DNA of 50,805 nucleotides from Akkermansiaceae bacterium (GCA_903908495.1 CAIVSK010000077.1:1-50805), one strand, 5' to 3'; shown: positions 16,307-25,993, counted from the stretch's first letter. A program made the numbers and translations. The notes: a model not told the origin generated them from the sequence alone.

Positions 16307-17710
16307 ATGCAATCCTCCGCCGATCCCCTCGTCAGGCAACTCTATCAAAACCACAGCTATCCGGCGATGAGCCATCCGCTGGCAGACCCGGCGGTGACTG
16401 CGGTGGCCGCCCGCCTCGGAGGTCTGACCAGCGCCCACCCGCGGCAGGCGCGCATCCTTGAAATCGGCTGCGCGTCCGGCCACAACCTGTTGCCGCTGGC
16501 CAAACGCTGGCCGCAGAGCGAATGCATCGGGATGGATCTAACGGAAAAAGCGATCACCGACGCGCGCCAGCTGGCGGCGGCGGCGGGGATTGTCAACGCC
16601 ACCTTTCACGCCGCCGATCTGCGCGAGTTCGACCCCGGCGGCGAACCCTTTGATTATATCATTGCCCACGGGTTTTTCTCATGGGTGCCGGACGAGGCTA
16701 AACTCGCGTTGTTGGATTTCTGCCGGCGGCATCTGGCCCCCGCCGGCATCGCCACCGTCAGCTTCAATCTGGCGGCCGGCTGGGCGCACCGCCTGCCGGT
16801 CGTCGCCATGGCGCGCGACTTGCAGCAAGTCACCGGCGGCGGACTCATTGAAACGCTTCATCTGCTGCGCGATACGAGCGACGGGACCACCCCGCACGGC
16901 GGGCACGTCCGCTGGATCATCGACGACATGCTGGCCAAGGGGCCGGACATTCTGGCCTTCGATGACTTCGGACCCGTCAATGATCCTTGGCCATTCGACC
17001 AGTTCGTACTGGCCGCCGCGCGGGCCGGCCTGCGCTGGCTCGGCGAATCCGATCCCGCCGAAAACATCCCCTCCGCCCTCGGCAACTCGTCGCGGGCCGC
17101 TCTCGGCCCGCTCGCCGCTCATCCGCTCCACGCCCAACTCGCCGCCGATTTTGCGATCGGCCGCACGTTCCGCTCGGGCGTGCTGTGTCGCGATGACGCG
17201 CCGACCCACCCCGGCCTGACCAGCGACGGCGTGTTTAATCTGGCCGTCCGCGCGGGTGAGGTCACCCCCACGGGCACGGCACCGCTGGGCAACACTTTCT
17301 ATCAAACACTGGCAGCCTTCGCCCCGGCCTGCGTGCCGATGCTGGAGATCCTCGCGGCCATGCCGGATGCGGACCGCAACGCGCTGGCCCGCCTGGCGTT
17401 CGATGGGATCAACCGCGGTTACATCCGCCCGCGCATCGAACCGCTGCGCTTCGACCCGAGGCCACCCGAGCGCCCCTGCCTCAACCCCCTGCTGCTGGCC
17501 TGCGCGCGGCGGAACTTGCCGCTGGTCGATGTATGGCACATGCCCTGCGCCTTTCCCGCCGGCCACTATCAAATTCTCGCCGCCATGGACGGCACCCGCA
17601 CTTGCACCGAACTGGCGGCCCTGGCCCACGCTCGCTGCCCCGAGCTCGCTGTGGAACCGTGGTTGCTGCATCTGGCAGGGCGCGGATTTTTCGTGCCAGA
17701 CGAAGCCTGA
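16307..17710 (+). CDS. Class I methyltransferase with C-terminal methyltransferase regulatory domain
   Basis: The start at 16307 (MQSSADPLVRQLY) lies 13 bases after the previous stop; upstream in-frame codons belong to the overlapping gene. The 467-residue product has motif I ILEIGCASGHNLLPLA at about 50-65, acidic motif II CIGMDLTEKAI and motif IV FDYIIAHGFFSWV. Residues from about 215 on resemble the 'methyltransferase regulatory' domain seen in bacterial outer-membrane-protein lysine methyltransferases (Rickettsia PKMT family), followed by a winged-helix-like end. Protein-lysine methylation is a reasonable inference but not shown. Confidence 0.85.
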   Translation: MQSSADPLVRQLYQNHSYPAMSHPLADPAVTAVAARLGGLTSAHPRQARILEIGCASGHNLLPLAKRWPQSECIGMDLTEKAITDARQLAAAAGIVNATFHAADLREFDPGGEPFDYIIAHGFFSWVPDEAKLALLDFCRRHLAPAGIATVSFNLAAGWAHRLPVVAMARDLQQVTGGGLIETLHLLRDTSDGTTPHGGHVRWIIDDMLAKGPDILAFDDFGPVNDPWPFDQFVLAAARAGLRWLGESDPAENIPSALGNSSRAALGPLAAHPLHAQLAADFAIGRTFRSGVLCRDDAPTHPGLTSDGVFNLAVRAGEVTPTGTAPLGNTFYQTLAAFAPACVPMLEILAAMPDADRNALARLAFDGINRGYIRPRIEPLRFDPRPPERPCLNPLLLACARRNLPLVDVWHMPCAFPAGHYQILAAMDGTRTCTELAALAHARCPELAVEPWLLHLAGRGFFVPDEA

Positions 17711-17721
17711 ATCCCCGAATC

Positions 17722-17737
17722 CACCGCCCCGGCGGTG
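17722..17737. terminator. Hairpin between convergent genes
   Basis: CACCGCC and GGCGGTG form a 7-bp stem with two unpaired bases, in the 66-bp gap between the methyltransferase and the metal pump, which converge. No U-run follows on either strand, so terminator function is uncertain. Confidence 0.4.
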
Positions 17738-17776
17738 AAATATCCAACCCGGCAGCGCAGCATCCTGCCAATCGCC

Positions 17777-20700
17777 TCACACCGGGGTGTCGAGCCGATC
17801 GCGGGGCGACTCGACAAGGTGATAGATCGCGGGCAGAACCACGAGGGTCAGGAACATCGATGAAACCAAGCCGCCGAGAACAACCGCAGCCAACGGGCGT
17901 TGAATCTCCGAGCCACTGCCGGTGGCAAACAACATGGGCACCAACCCGAGAAGCATGGCCAGGGCCGTCATCAACAAGGGCCTGAAGCGCAAATCGCAGC
18001 CCTTTCTAACCGCCTCGGCGGTGCTCAGCCCCTGCAGCCGGAGTTGGTTGAAGAAGGCAACCAGCACGACGCCGTTGCCGACCGCGGTGCCGAACAGAGC
18101 GATGAAGCCGATGGCGGCCGACACGCTCAGGTTGATGTGGAGCAGGACCATGGCCAGGATCCCCCCAACCAAGGCAAACGGGAGATTGGCAAAGACCATC
18201 AGAGCGCTGCGAACGGAGCCAAGGCCGGAGAAGAGCATGATGAAGATCAAGGCGATTGAGACCGGCACGACAATGGCGAGCCGCTTCATGGCACGTTGCT
18301 GGTTCTCGAACTGCCCGCCATACTCAAGGAAATAACCGGGAGGCAGGGACTTGGCCAGGGGTTGCAATTGTCGCTGGACGTCCTTGACAAAACTGCCCAT
18401 GTCGCGGCCCCGAATGTTGCATTCCACCACCACCCGCCGCATGCCTTTCTCGCGGCTGATCTGCGCCGGGCCCTCGGTTTCCTGGATCTTTGCCAGTTGT
18501 GCCAGCGGCACCAAAGTGCCGTCCGGAGCCGGCACTAACAATCGCCCGATCGCGGCGATGTCGCCCCGGTCCTTTTCAGGGAACCTCACCAGCATGGCAA
18601 ACCGCATCTGGCCCTCGATCACGGTGGTGGCGACCTCACCACCGACGGCAGTCTCTATCAGACTATTGATATCCGCGAGGTTGATCTTGTACCGGGCGAT
18701 CGCCTTCCGATCCACGACTACCTGCACCTGGGCCGCCCCGGATATCTGTTCGACCTTCACATCCTCGGCACCGGCGATGCCACCCATCAGCGCGGCGATC
18801 CGGTCTGCCTGCGGTTTAAGCAACTCCAGATCAGGCCCGAAAAGCTTCACCGCGAGGTCGCTCTTGACTCCGGAAATCAGCTCGTTGACGCGCAAAGCGA
18901 TCGGCTGCGAGAACGAGAGCCGCACCCCGGGGATCGCCGCTAATTCCTCCTTCATGGCCGCAACCAGTGCTTCCTTTGTCCGCCCGGTTTTCCATTCACG
19001 CTCAGGATGAAGCATGATCACCAAATCGTTCTGCTCCGGTCCCATCGGGTCTTCGGAAATCTCTGCGCGCCCCGTCTTGGTGACTATGGTTTTGACCTCT
19101 GGAAACTTTCCGAGGCGCTGTTCCATGGCGGTGCCCACGGCCACCGATCCATCTAACGAGGCGGACGGCAGCCGCACGACATTGATCGCAATCGAGCCTT
19201 CATCGAGTTGCGGCAGGAATTCGGTGCCCAAGCGGGGCACCAGTGCCAGAGTGGCGGCAAACGTGGCGACGGCAACGGCCACGGTGGCCCAACGGAACCG
19301 GATTGCCAACGCCAGCACAGGCAGATACAAGCGTTTCAACATGCGGATGGAGAGGTTATCGCGGGTGGTCTTGTGGCCGCGCAGAAACAACGAGCACAAC
19401 ACGGGAATGATGGTGAGCGCCACAAGCAGCGACCCGATCAGCGCAAAGCACATGGTCAGGGCCAGCGGCTTGAACATTTTGCCCTCCATCTGTTCGAGAG
19501 TGAACAGCGGCAGGAACACGATGATGATAATGAGGATGGCGAACACCACCGGGCGCGCCACCTCACGCACCGCCTCCTGGATGATCGTCAACCGCGGAGT
19601 GCCGGACCCCTCCCGCTCGGTGAGATGACGCGCGATGTTCTCTGCCACGACGATCGAAGCATCCACCACCATACCGATGGCAATGGCCAAGCCCCCGAGG
19701 CTCATCAGGTTCGCCGTGACATTCTGCCAGCCCATCATGATGAATGTGAAAAAGGCGGTGAGCGGCAGGGACAGGGCCACGATCACGGCACCCCGAACAT
19801 TTCCCAGCAGGACGAAAAGAATGATGATCACAAACAAGGACCCATCCCGCAATGCCTTGGCCACCGTCTCGATGCAGGCTTGTATCAAGGTCGTCCTGTC
19901 ATAAAACGGCTTGATGCGCACATCCTTCGGCAAGCTGGCCTGGATGTTGGGAATGGCTTTCTTGACGCTGTCGACAACGATCTGGGAGTTGGCACCCCGC
20001 AACATGATGGCCATGCCGGCCACCGTCTCGCCGCGACCGTCCTGGGTAACGGCACCCTGGCGTGTCTGCGGGCCGATCTTCACGTCGGCCACATCCTTGA
20101 CGAAAACCGGCGTGCCATCCTTGGCATGCAGGACCACATCTTCAATGTCTTGGACGGACTGAATCATCCCCACGCTGCTCACATAGGACTGCTCCCAGCC
20201 CTGGGTGATGAAATTGCCGCCGGCGTTGGCGTTGTTCTTCTGCAACCCGTCCAGGACCTCCTGTAGCGTTAGACGATACTTGAGCAGGCGCGCGGGGTCT
20301 ACCAGCACCTGGTATTGCTTCACGAAGCCGCCAAAACTGTTGACTTCGTTGACCCCGGCGATGGAGCGCAATTGCGGAGCGATCAACCAATCCTGCATGG
20401 TGCGCAGTTCCATCGGCGAACGGCGCTCGCTTTCCAGCGTGTACTGATAGATCTCACCCAGGCCGGTGCTGATCGGGCCCATGGCCGGTTCCACCCCCTT
20501 GGGGAGTTGATCGCGGGCGGACTGCAGCCGCTCGAAGACCAATTGGCGGGCAAAGTAGATATCCACATCGTCGTCAAAGACCACGATGACCTGCGAGAAG
20601 CTCGCCTTGGACATTGAGCGGATTTGGCGCACCTTGGGCAACCCCTGCATGGCCAGTTCAACGGGAAAGGTAACCCGTTGCTCCACATCCACCGACGCGA

Positions 20701-20863
20701 GGCCCGGCGCATCCGACAGGATCATGACCTGCACATTGGTGACATCCGGGAACGCATCAATCGGCAACGCCTTCCAGGCGAGGACTCCCCCGACCGCCAG
20801 CACGACAAAGGCCATGATCACCAACAGCCGCTGGGTCAGCACAAATTTGATTAGATGATTCAT
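17777..20863 (-). CDS. Heavy-metal efflux RND pump (CzcA/CusA family)
   Basis: The 1028-residue length is right for an inner-membrane proton-driven RND pump. It opens with MNHLIKFVLTQRLLV and the HME signature FPDVTNVQV, and has twelve membrane segments with two large periplasmic loops. The TM4 motif reads AIGMVVDASIVVAEN (Asp401, Glu408). The first Asp of the Zn/Co/Cd type (DFGxxxD) is Ala, as in the Cu/Ag pump CusA. The Met residues used by CusA near the substrate cleft are not evident. Substrate is therefore open. It is the last gene of a Cys-rich protein - outer-membrane factor - adaptor - pump run. Confidence 0.95.
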   Translation of the reverse strand: MNHLIKFVLTQRLLVIMAFVVLAVGGVLAWKALPIDAFPDVTNVQVMILSDAPGLASVDVEQRVTFPVELAMQGLPKVRQIRSMSKASFSQVIVVFDDDVDIYFARQLVFERLQSARDQLPKGVEPAMGPISTGLGEIYQYTLESERRSPMELRTMQDWLIAPQLRSIAGVNEVNSFGGFVKQYQVLVDPARLLKYRLTLQEVLDGLQKNNANAGGNFITQGWEQSYVSSVGMIQSVQDIEDVVLHAKDGTPVFVKDVADVKIGPQTRQGAVTQDGRGETVAGMAIMLRGANSQIVVDSVKKAIPNIQASLPKDVRIKPFYDRTTLIQACIETVAKALRDGSLFVIIILFVLLGNVRGAVIVALSLPLTAFFTFIMMGWQNVTANLMSLGGLAIAIGMVVDASIVVAENIARHLTEREGSGTPRLTIIQEAVREVARPVVFAILIIIIVFLPLFTLEQMEGKMFKPLALTMCFALIGSLLVALTIIPVLCSLFLRGHKTTRDNLSIRMLKRLYLPVLALAIRFRWATVAVAVATFAATLALVPRLGTEFLPQLDEGSIAINVVRLPSASLDGSVAVGTAMEQRLGKFPEVKTIVTKTGRAEISEDPMGPEQNDLVIMLHPEREWKTGRTKEALVAAMKEELAAIPGVRLSFSQPIALRVNELISGVKSDLAVKLFGPDLELLKPQADRIAALMGGIAGAEDVKVEQISGAAQVQVVVDRKAIARYKINLADINSLIETAVGGEVATTVIEGQMRFAMLVRFPEKDRGDIAAIGRLLVPAPDGTLVPLAQLAKIQETEGPAQISREKGMRRVVVECNIRGRDMGSFVKDVQRQLQPLAKSLPPGYFLEYGGQFENQQRAMKRLAIVVPVSIALIFIMLFSGLGSVRSALMVFANLPFALVGGILAMVLLHINLSVSAAIGFIALFGTAVGNGVVLVAFFNQLRLQGLSTAEAVRKGCDLRFRPLLMTALAMLLGLVPMLFATGSGSEIQRPLAAVVLGGLVSSMFLTLVVLPAIYHLVESPRDRLDTPV

Positions 20864-20903
20864 ATAAGCTGATTATTTGTTAGAAAACTCGTGGCTCTTG
20901 GCG

Positions 20904-22235
20904 TCAATCCGCACAACCTGCTCCCATTTTTGAGCGCAACGCGTCGGACTTGAGGACGAACGCGCCCTCGGTGACGATTTGCTGGCCCGGCGCGAGGCCG
21001 CTGAGAATTTCAACGCCCTCGGCGAAATCGCGGCCCCTTTTCACATTTGTCCTGAGGTAGTAGTCATCCTGCATGTGGGTGAAGACGAAGTCCACTCCCT
21101 CATCTGATAGGAGAGCCACCTTGGGGATGGCCAGAACCTCCTCATCGGTGGTGAGGAGGATGCGGCCCTGGCAGAACATGCCCGGCCGCAGGCGGCGATC
21201 CTTGTTGTCAATGACGGTGCGCACTTTGATGGTGCGGGTGGCCTCATCCATGGTCGCCGCGATGTAGTTCATCTGACCGCGGAAGAGGGTTTGCGGGTAC
21301 GCGGGGACGGATAGCTCGACGGCAATCCCGTCTGCGAGCTTGCGCTTGAGCAACAAGTCCAAATCCCGTTCATAGACACCGCCCCACACCCACACGCTGT
21401 TGAGATCCGCCAGCACCATCGTATCCTTGCCCGGCTCGACAAGTTCACCCACCACTGCGTGCTTATCGATGATGGTGCCGCTGATGGGGGCACGCACGGC
21501 GAGCGAACCGCTGAGACTGTCGTGGCGGTTCGGGTTGATCTTGGCGATATCATCGTCACTCAACCCCAAGACGTGGAGTTTCTGTTCGGATGCTTTCAAA
21601 GCGATCTGATACTCCTGATGGCGCATTTGCGCATCAATCATATCACTTTCAGATCCGACCTTCTTTTCATACAGACTTTTTTCGCGTTGGAAGTTTCTGC
21701 CGGATAGCTCCGCCATGGCCCGGTTTTTTTCCCAATCGCTCAGGGCCTGGCCGAGCTCAACGCTATCGAGCGTGAAGAGAACATCCCCCTTGGCAACCTC
21801 CGCGCCAATATCCACGTTGACGGCGCAAATGACGCCGGGAATGCGCGGGCTGAGGTGCACGGCGGAGTTCTCGTTCATGCGGACTTCGCCAGTGATGCTA
21901 ACGGCCGTGGTGGTGGTGCTTTGCGCCACTTGGATGGTCTTGATCAAGCCGGTGCCGGCACCCTCGGCAGCTTGCATCAGCGAGGGGTCCACTTTGACGA
22001 CGCCGACCTCATAGCGGCACTCGGCGCACTCGAGCGTCGACCCATGCGGGCACTTGGCCCGCAGCACTTGTTCCACCGTGAGATCCCCGACCCTAGCCTC
22101 CTGCTTTTCTTCAGCTTCCGCCTTGACGCCGGGCTTGTCACCTGGCGCGGTCTTGCCGCAACCGGCCACCGCCAATGCGCCCCCGGCGATTCCACAGGCC
22201 AGCAGCCAATTCCGCAATATTTTGGTAGTATTCAT
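20904..22235 (-). CDS. RND efflux periplasmic adaptor lipoprotein (CusB/CzcB-like)
   Basis: The 443-residue product begins with a lipoprotein signal, lipobox LAVAGC with Cys26 as lipidation site. A Cys/His cluster, KCPHGSTLECAECRYEVG (Cys62, Cys70, Cys73), comes before the membrane-fusion core and may bind metal. The core has a barrel-sandwich half (SPRIPGVICAVNVDIGAEV), an alpha-hairpin, the second lipoyl half (VRAPISGTIIDKHAVVGELV) and C-terminal beta-barrels. It bridges the pump and the outer-membrane channel in the periplasm. It lies 40 bp before the pump gene and 42 bp after the channel gene. Confidence 0.93.
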   Translation of the reverse strand: MNTTKILRNWLLACGIAGGALAVAGCGKTAPGDKPGVKAEAEEKQEARVGDLTVEQVLRAKCPHGSTLECAECRYEVGVVKVDPSLMQAAEGAGTGLIKTIQVAQSTTTTAVSITGEVRMNENSAVHLSPRIPGVICAVNVDIGAEVAKGDVLFTLDSVELGQALSDWEKNRAMAELSGRNFQREKSLYEKKVGSESDMIDAQMRHQEYQIALKASEQKLHVLGLSDDDIAKINPNRHDSLSGSLAVRAPISGTIIDKHAVVGELVEPGKDTMVLADLNSVWVWGGVYERDLDLLLKRKLADGIAVELSVPAYPQTLFRGQMNYIAATMDEATRTIKVRTVIDNKDRRLRPGMFCQGRILLTTDEEVLAIPKVALLSDEGVDFVFTHMQDDYYLRTNVKRGRDFAEGVEILSGLAPGQQIVTEGAFVLKSDALRSKMGAGCAD

Positions 22236-22277
22236 AAGTTTGTCAGTTATTCTATCAATTCAGACGGCCTCTCATCA

Positions 22278-23579
22278 TCAGTTGGCGGGCACCGGTTCCG
22301 CCATGGCTTCGAGCTCGGCCCGTACGGAGTTCAACTCGAGCAGTTTTTTCTGATAGGCCAGCCGCACCTCGGCGGTGGTGCGCTGGATATCGAGGTAGTC
22401 GATGAAGGTGAATTTCCCCTCATCGAATCCGGTCTGCACCAGGCGCAGTGCCTGCTCGCTCTTGGGCAGGATGCGTTCGCGGTGGGCTGCCACCAACTCG
22501 GCGGCAGCTTGATAGCGGGCCACCGCGCTGCGCCACGCGGCCAGCAGGTCTTGGCGGGTGGCGGCGATGTCGGCCTCTGCCTCGAGCACGCCGGCGCGGG
22601 CTTCCTGCAGTTTTCCCTTGCTGCGATCAAAGATGGGCAAGGGAATGCTGAGGCGGAAGGCCATCAGGTTTTCATTGGCCGCCTCGTCGCGACCGGCGGC
22701 CACGCCCACCGTCACATCGGGCCGCGAATCCAGCCCGGCGCGCTGCAGGGTGGCCGCCGCCTGGTCGCGCCGCGCACGGGCAGCGACCATCGCCGGGTGC
22801 CCGGCTAACAATGCCGAGGGGGCCAGGTTGACCAGTGAGAGTTTTGGTGTTTCGTCGGGGGTGCCGGTGAGTTGAGCCGCGCTGAGGTCCGGCCGCCCCA
22901 ACAATCTAGCCAACTCTTGGCGGGCAACGGCAGTCTCGCGGCCGGCGTCCACCCTCTCGGCCTTGGTTTGCTCGAGTTGGATTTCGGCGCGGAGTTGCTC
23001 CTGGAGGGCGATCTCACCGGCGACGTTGCGTTTGGCGGCCGCCGTTGCCGCCGCGTCGGCCACCCTGACCAAGTCGGCAGCCACGGTTGCCGAGCGCTCG
23101 GCGGTTTGCACCTGACAATAGGCGATTTTCACCTCGCACACCAATGCGGCGCGGTGCAAGCGCCACTCTGCGGCACCCACTGCGGCGTCGGCCGCACCGA
23201 TCTTGCCGTCTGCCATTTTCTTCCCGGGATAGGGCACGACCTGGGTGATGCCAGCCATGTTTTTCGCTTGGGACAGCCCTCCGCGATGGGTCGGCACGTC
23301 GTCGGCGGATATTTCGAGTTCAGGGTTGGGCCAGGCACGGGCTTGCACCGAGCGACCGAGGGCCGCCTCCTTGCGGGCGGCACTGGCCTGGAGTTGAGGA
23401 TTGTGGTTCAAGGCCAAGCGAATCGCCTGGTCCAGCGACAGCGGGCCATCCTCGGCGGGCCGCTTGGCGCTGGGTGGCGTGGCCTCGGCAAGCCGCCTGG
23501 GTGCCGCCGCAAAGCCCGGCAGCGCGGAGACGACCACCCCAAGGCAGGCTAGATATTTTGATAGATAAGTGGGTTGCAT
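22278..23579 (-). CDS. TolC-like outer-membrane efflux channel (CzcC-like)
   Basis: The start at 23579 (MQPTYLSKYLACLGV) gives 433 residues and a clean signal peptide ending near GFAAA; the longer frame upstream adds 71 non-export-like residues. Two repeats of the outer-membrane factor domain are visible: LSLDQAIRLALNHNPQLQAS in the first and LAGHPAMVAARARRDQAAAT in the second, with long coiled-coil helices rich in Ala, Gln and Glu. It forms the outer-membrane exit of the metal pump. Confidence 0.93.
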   Translation of the reverse strand: MQPTYLSKYLACLGVVVSALPGFAAAPRRLAEATPPSAKRPAEDGPLSLDQAIRLALNHNPQLQASAARKEAALGRSVQARAWPNPELEISADDVPTHRGGLSQAKNMAGITQVVPYPGKKMADGKIGAADAAVGAAEWRLHRAALVCEVKIAYCQVQTAERSATVAADLVRVADAAATAAAKRNVAGEIALQEQLRAEIQLEQTKAERVDAGRETAVARQELARLLGRPDLSAAQLTGTPDETPKLSLVNLAPSALLAGHPAMVAARARRDQAAATLQRAGLDSRPDVTVGVAAGRDEAANENLMAFRLSIPLPIFDRSKGKLQEARAGVLEAEADIAATRQDLLAAWRSAVARYQAAAELVAAHRERILPKSEQALRLVQTGFDEGKFTFIDYLDIQRTTAEVRLAYQKKLLELNSVRAELEAMAEPVPAN

Positions 23580-23722
23580 ATTGATAGATTCGATGGCAGA
23601 AAATGTAAGATTCCGGGTGCGATTCATGATCGCTGCGGCAGCGCAAAGATCGCGCCACAAGGGCCGGTGCCTGACAGGCGTCCGGACTGGATCAGGTGCC
23701 ACGCACCCAACCGTCAAGCCAA

Positions 23723-24229
23723 TCAGCCAACTGCTGATGGCGCACGCGGAGCGGGAGCCGCGCGCAACACAAATTGCCAGACCCGGCTCCAACCGGGCGG
23801 GGCTCCGGTGGCCTCGGTGACGGCGGTGGCCACCAACGACAAGTCGCGGCGCGCAGCGTGCAGGACTGGCGCGGCGATCACCGCACTGGATGCTGCCGGC
23901 ACCGACTGCGGGGCCATATTCGAAAAATAGTTACCGGTTTCGACGATGTTGCAGACCGCCGAATGGGAGTCGGGGGCCACACCGCAACATGCCGGGTCGT
24001 TGCACTTGGCCTCGTTCTCAGCGCAGGGCTGGACCTCGCAGCAGGTCCCCACGGTGCAGCAGATTTTCAAACCCGCCAACTGGCAATGCATCGTGAGCGG
24101 CAGCCACAAGGCAGCCAACCACAACGCAAACAACCGCAAGGAAAGTGTCACCGGGCGGAGACTAGAGTGGATCTGAGGCCGCGCAAGATCAATTTTGAAA
24201 TTCCCCACCCCCTCTCTGCCGGATCTCAA
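23723..24229 (-). CDS. Cys-rich exported protein at the head of the metal efflux run
   Basis: The frame gives 168 residues from ATG 24229; a GTG at 24148 (VTLSLRLFALWL) would place a signal-like helix right at the N-terminus and may be the true start. After the hydrophobic stretch come about ten Cys: LKICCTVGTCCEVQPC, then KCNDPACCG. The end is WQFVLRAAPAPRAPS. I do not recognise a named family. The Cys pairs and the position 143 bp before the channel gene suggest metal binding or sensing in the periplasm. Confidence 0.7.
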   Translation of the reverse strand: MRSGREGVGNFKIDLARPQIHSSLRPVTLSLRLFALWLAALWLPLTMHCQLAGLKICCTVGTCCEVQPCAENEAKCNDPACCGVAPDSHSAVCNIVETGNYFSNMAPQSVPAASSAVIAAPVLHAARRDLSLVATAVTEATGAPPGWSRVWQFVLRAAPAPRAPSAVG

Positions 24230-24907
24230 TACACCTGAGAGTGGTGTCCCGCGTCGAGAAGGATGATGATGACAATAAGGCCGCCTTACTCACAGTAGAT
24301 CACGCGCAAGTCCCATGCGGCGGAAAAAGCACGCAGGGGCAACCGGATGAAGCCGAGGGTGCCGGCGTGCCTATGGTGAAGCCCGCCGCAGCCTGGCTAC
24401 GCTGAGCACCGGCCACGTGGGCTAAAGCGGCCTGGCGGGGCCCCAAGAAGCCCCCTCCCCGTCACGGCACGGCGCGCGGGCTGTGGTGCTCCGGCCGTTC
24501 CGGCAGCGGCGGGAGGGTTCCGTCCGCAGCCTTGTTTTCGGTGTGGGTGAGGGCCTTGCGCCAGGCTGGAATCTCGGCGGCATTGATGGTGGCCGCCGGG
24601 GTGCCCAAGTCCGGCATCGACAGCTTGGAATTTTTAAAGGTCACCAGAATGCTGCGGAAAAGTTTGCGTTCCTGGCCCATGAATTCGCCGCCTCAAATCT
24701 TCATGTTTTTGGGTTTGTCAGACGCATGTGGCGTCGCAACTAGCAAGAGTTGTAGCGCCGGCACCAGCCTTTGTCTGTATCTATTTCTTGTAGGCCGTGG
24801 CCTACAAAATGGCGCGCCACGGCAGGCCATTGATGTTAGCCTTTAAAAATCAGTCGGGAAGCATCGGTGCTTTGCATTGGCGGGCGGCTCCGCTAGGCTC
24901 GCGCCCG
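24230..24907. other. 678-bp region with no confident gene
   Basis: This divergent region lies between the Cys-rich gene and corA. A 72-codon minus-strand frame at 24462-24680 (MGQERKLFRS...) has a plausible start but no recognisable relatives; it may be a small gene or a remnant. A perfect palindrome lies at 24788-24807. No metal-regulator gene is found here. Confidence 0.5.
24788..24807. promoter_or_regulatory. Perfect inverted repeat upstream of corA
   Basis: TTGTAGGCC and GGCCTACAA flank a GT centre, 100 bp before the corA start. It could be an operator or a transcription terminator; which cannot be told from sequence. Confidence 0.45.
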
Positions 24908-25993
24908 ATGTTCAAGTCCCGCTACGCACTGCCCGGCACGCCGCCGGCCACCCTCACTCCGCTCACGGCCGATCAGACCAGCGCCACGGTGATCCGGTGG
25001 ATGGAATATGATGCCGACTCCCTGACCGAACACAGCGTCAAAAGCGTCAGCGAGCTGCCGTCGGTCACCGGCGAGGACGGCAAGGTCCACTGGATCGAGT
25101 TCAACGGCCTCCGCGACCTGGACGGACTCAAGGCGCTCGGCGAAAAATTCGGGCTCCATCCGCTCACCCTCGAAGACGTCCTGCATGCCGGCCAGCGCCC
25201 GAAGGTGGAGGCATACGACAAGCACTTGTTCATCGTGGCGCTGATGATTTATCGCGATGGCGGGGACGAGCGGATGATCGGCGAGCAGGTCAGCATGATC
25301 CTCGGCAACGGGTTCCTGCTGTCCATCCAGGAGGATCCAACCTGCGACGTGTTGGAGCCGATCCGCCAGCGCATCCGCAGCGGCAAGGGCTGGATCCGCA
25401 AGATGGGCCCCGACTATCTAACATACGCACTGCTTGACGCCATCATCGACCATTGTTTCCCGATCCTCGAGGGGCTCGGCGAGGCGCTGGAGGACCTCGA
25501 GACCCAAATGCTGCAGCGGCCAAGTGCCGCCTGCATCTCCACCTTGCACGATTACCGCCGCACCCTGGTGCAACTGCGCCGCGCCGTGTGGCCGGAGCGC
25601 GATCTGGTCAACTCGCTGCTGCACGACGAGAGCCCGTTCATCACCGCGCCGACCAAGGTGTTTTTGCGCGACTGCTATGACCACACGCTGCGCATCATGG
25701 ACCTCATTGAGAGCTACCGGGAAATCAGCGCCGGCCTGCTGGAGTTATATCTATCAGCCGTGAGCATGCGCACCAACGAAATCATGCGGGTGCTCACCGT
25801 CATTTCCGCGTTTTTCATCCCGCTGACCTTCATCGTCGGCGTCTATGGCATGAACTTCGATTACAAGGACGGCGAGCACTGGCTCAACATGCCTGAATTG
25901 CACAGCCGCTACGGCTATGTCTGGCTGTGGCTGTTCATGTTGGCCGTGGTCGCCGCGATGTATGTGTTCTTCCGCCGCAAGAAGTGGCTGTAG
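24908..25993 (+). CDS. corA: Magnesium/cobalt transporter CorA
   Basis: The ATG at 24908 (MFKSRYALPG) gives 361 residues, normal for CorA. The large cytoplasmic N-domain includes LHPLTLEDVLHAGQRPKVE, the long stalk helix runs through about 200-290, and two membrane helices at the C-terminus enclose the selectivity motif YGMNF (about 312-316). A basic RRKKWL end anchors the last helix. CorA forms a pentamer that admits Mg2+. It sits next to the metal efflux genes but on the other strand. Confidence 0.96.
   Translation: MFKSRYALPGTPPATLTPLTADQTSATVIRWMEYDADSLTEHSVKSVSELPSVTGEDGKVHWIEFNGLRDLDGLKALGEKFGLHPLTLEDVLHAGQRPKVEAYDKHLFIVALMIYRDGGDERMIGEQVSMILGNGFLLSIQEDPTCDVLEPIRQRIRSGKGWIRKMGPDYLTYALLDAIIDHCFPILEGLGEALEDLETQMLQRPSAACISTLHDYRRTLVQLRRAVWPERDLVNSLLHDESPFITAPTKVFLRDCYDHTLRIMDLIESYREISAGLLELYLSAVSMRTNEIMRVLTVISAFFIPLTFIVGVYGMNFDYKDGEHWLNMPELHSRYGYVWLWLFMLAVVAAMYVFFRRKKWL

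Noticed and set aside
24462-24680. 72-codon minus frame as a definite gene
   Set aside because: Start is plausible but no family, ribosome site or neighbour support is visible; it is only mentioned in the region entry.
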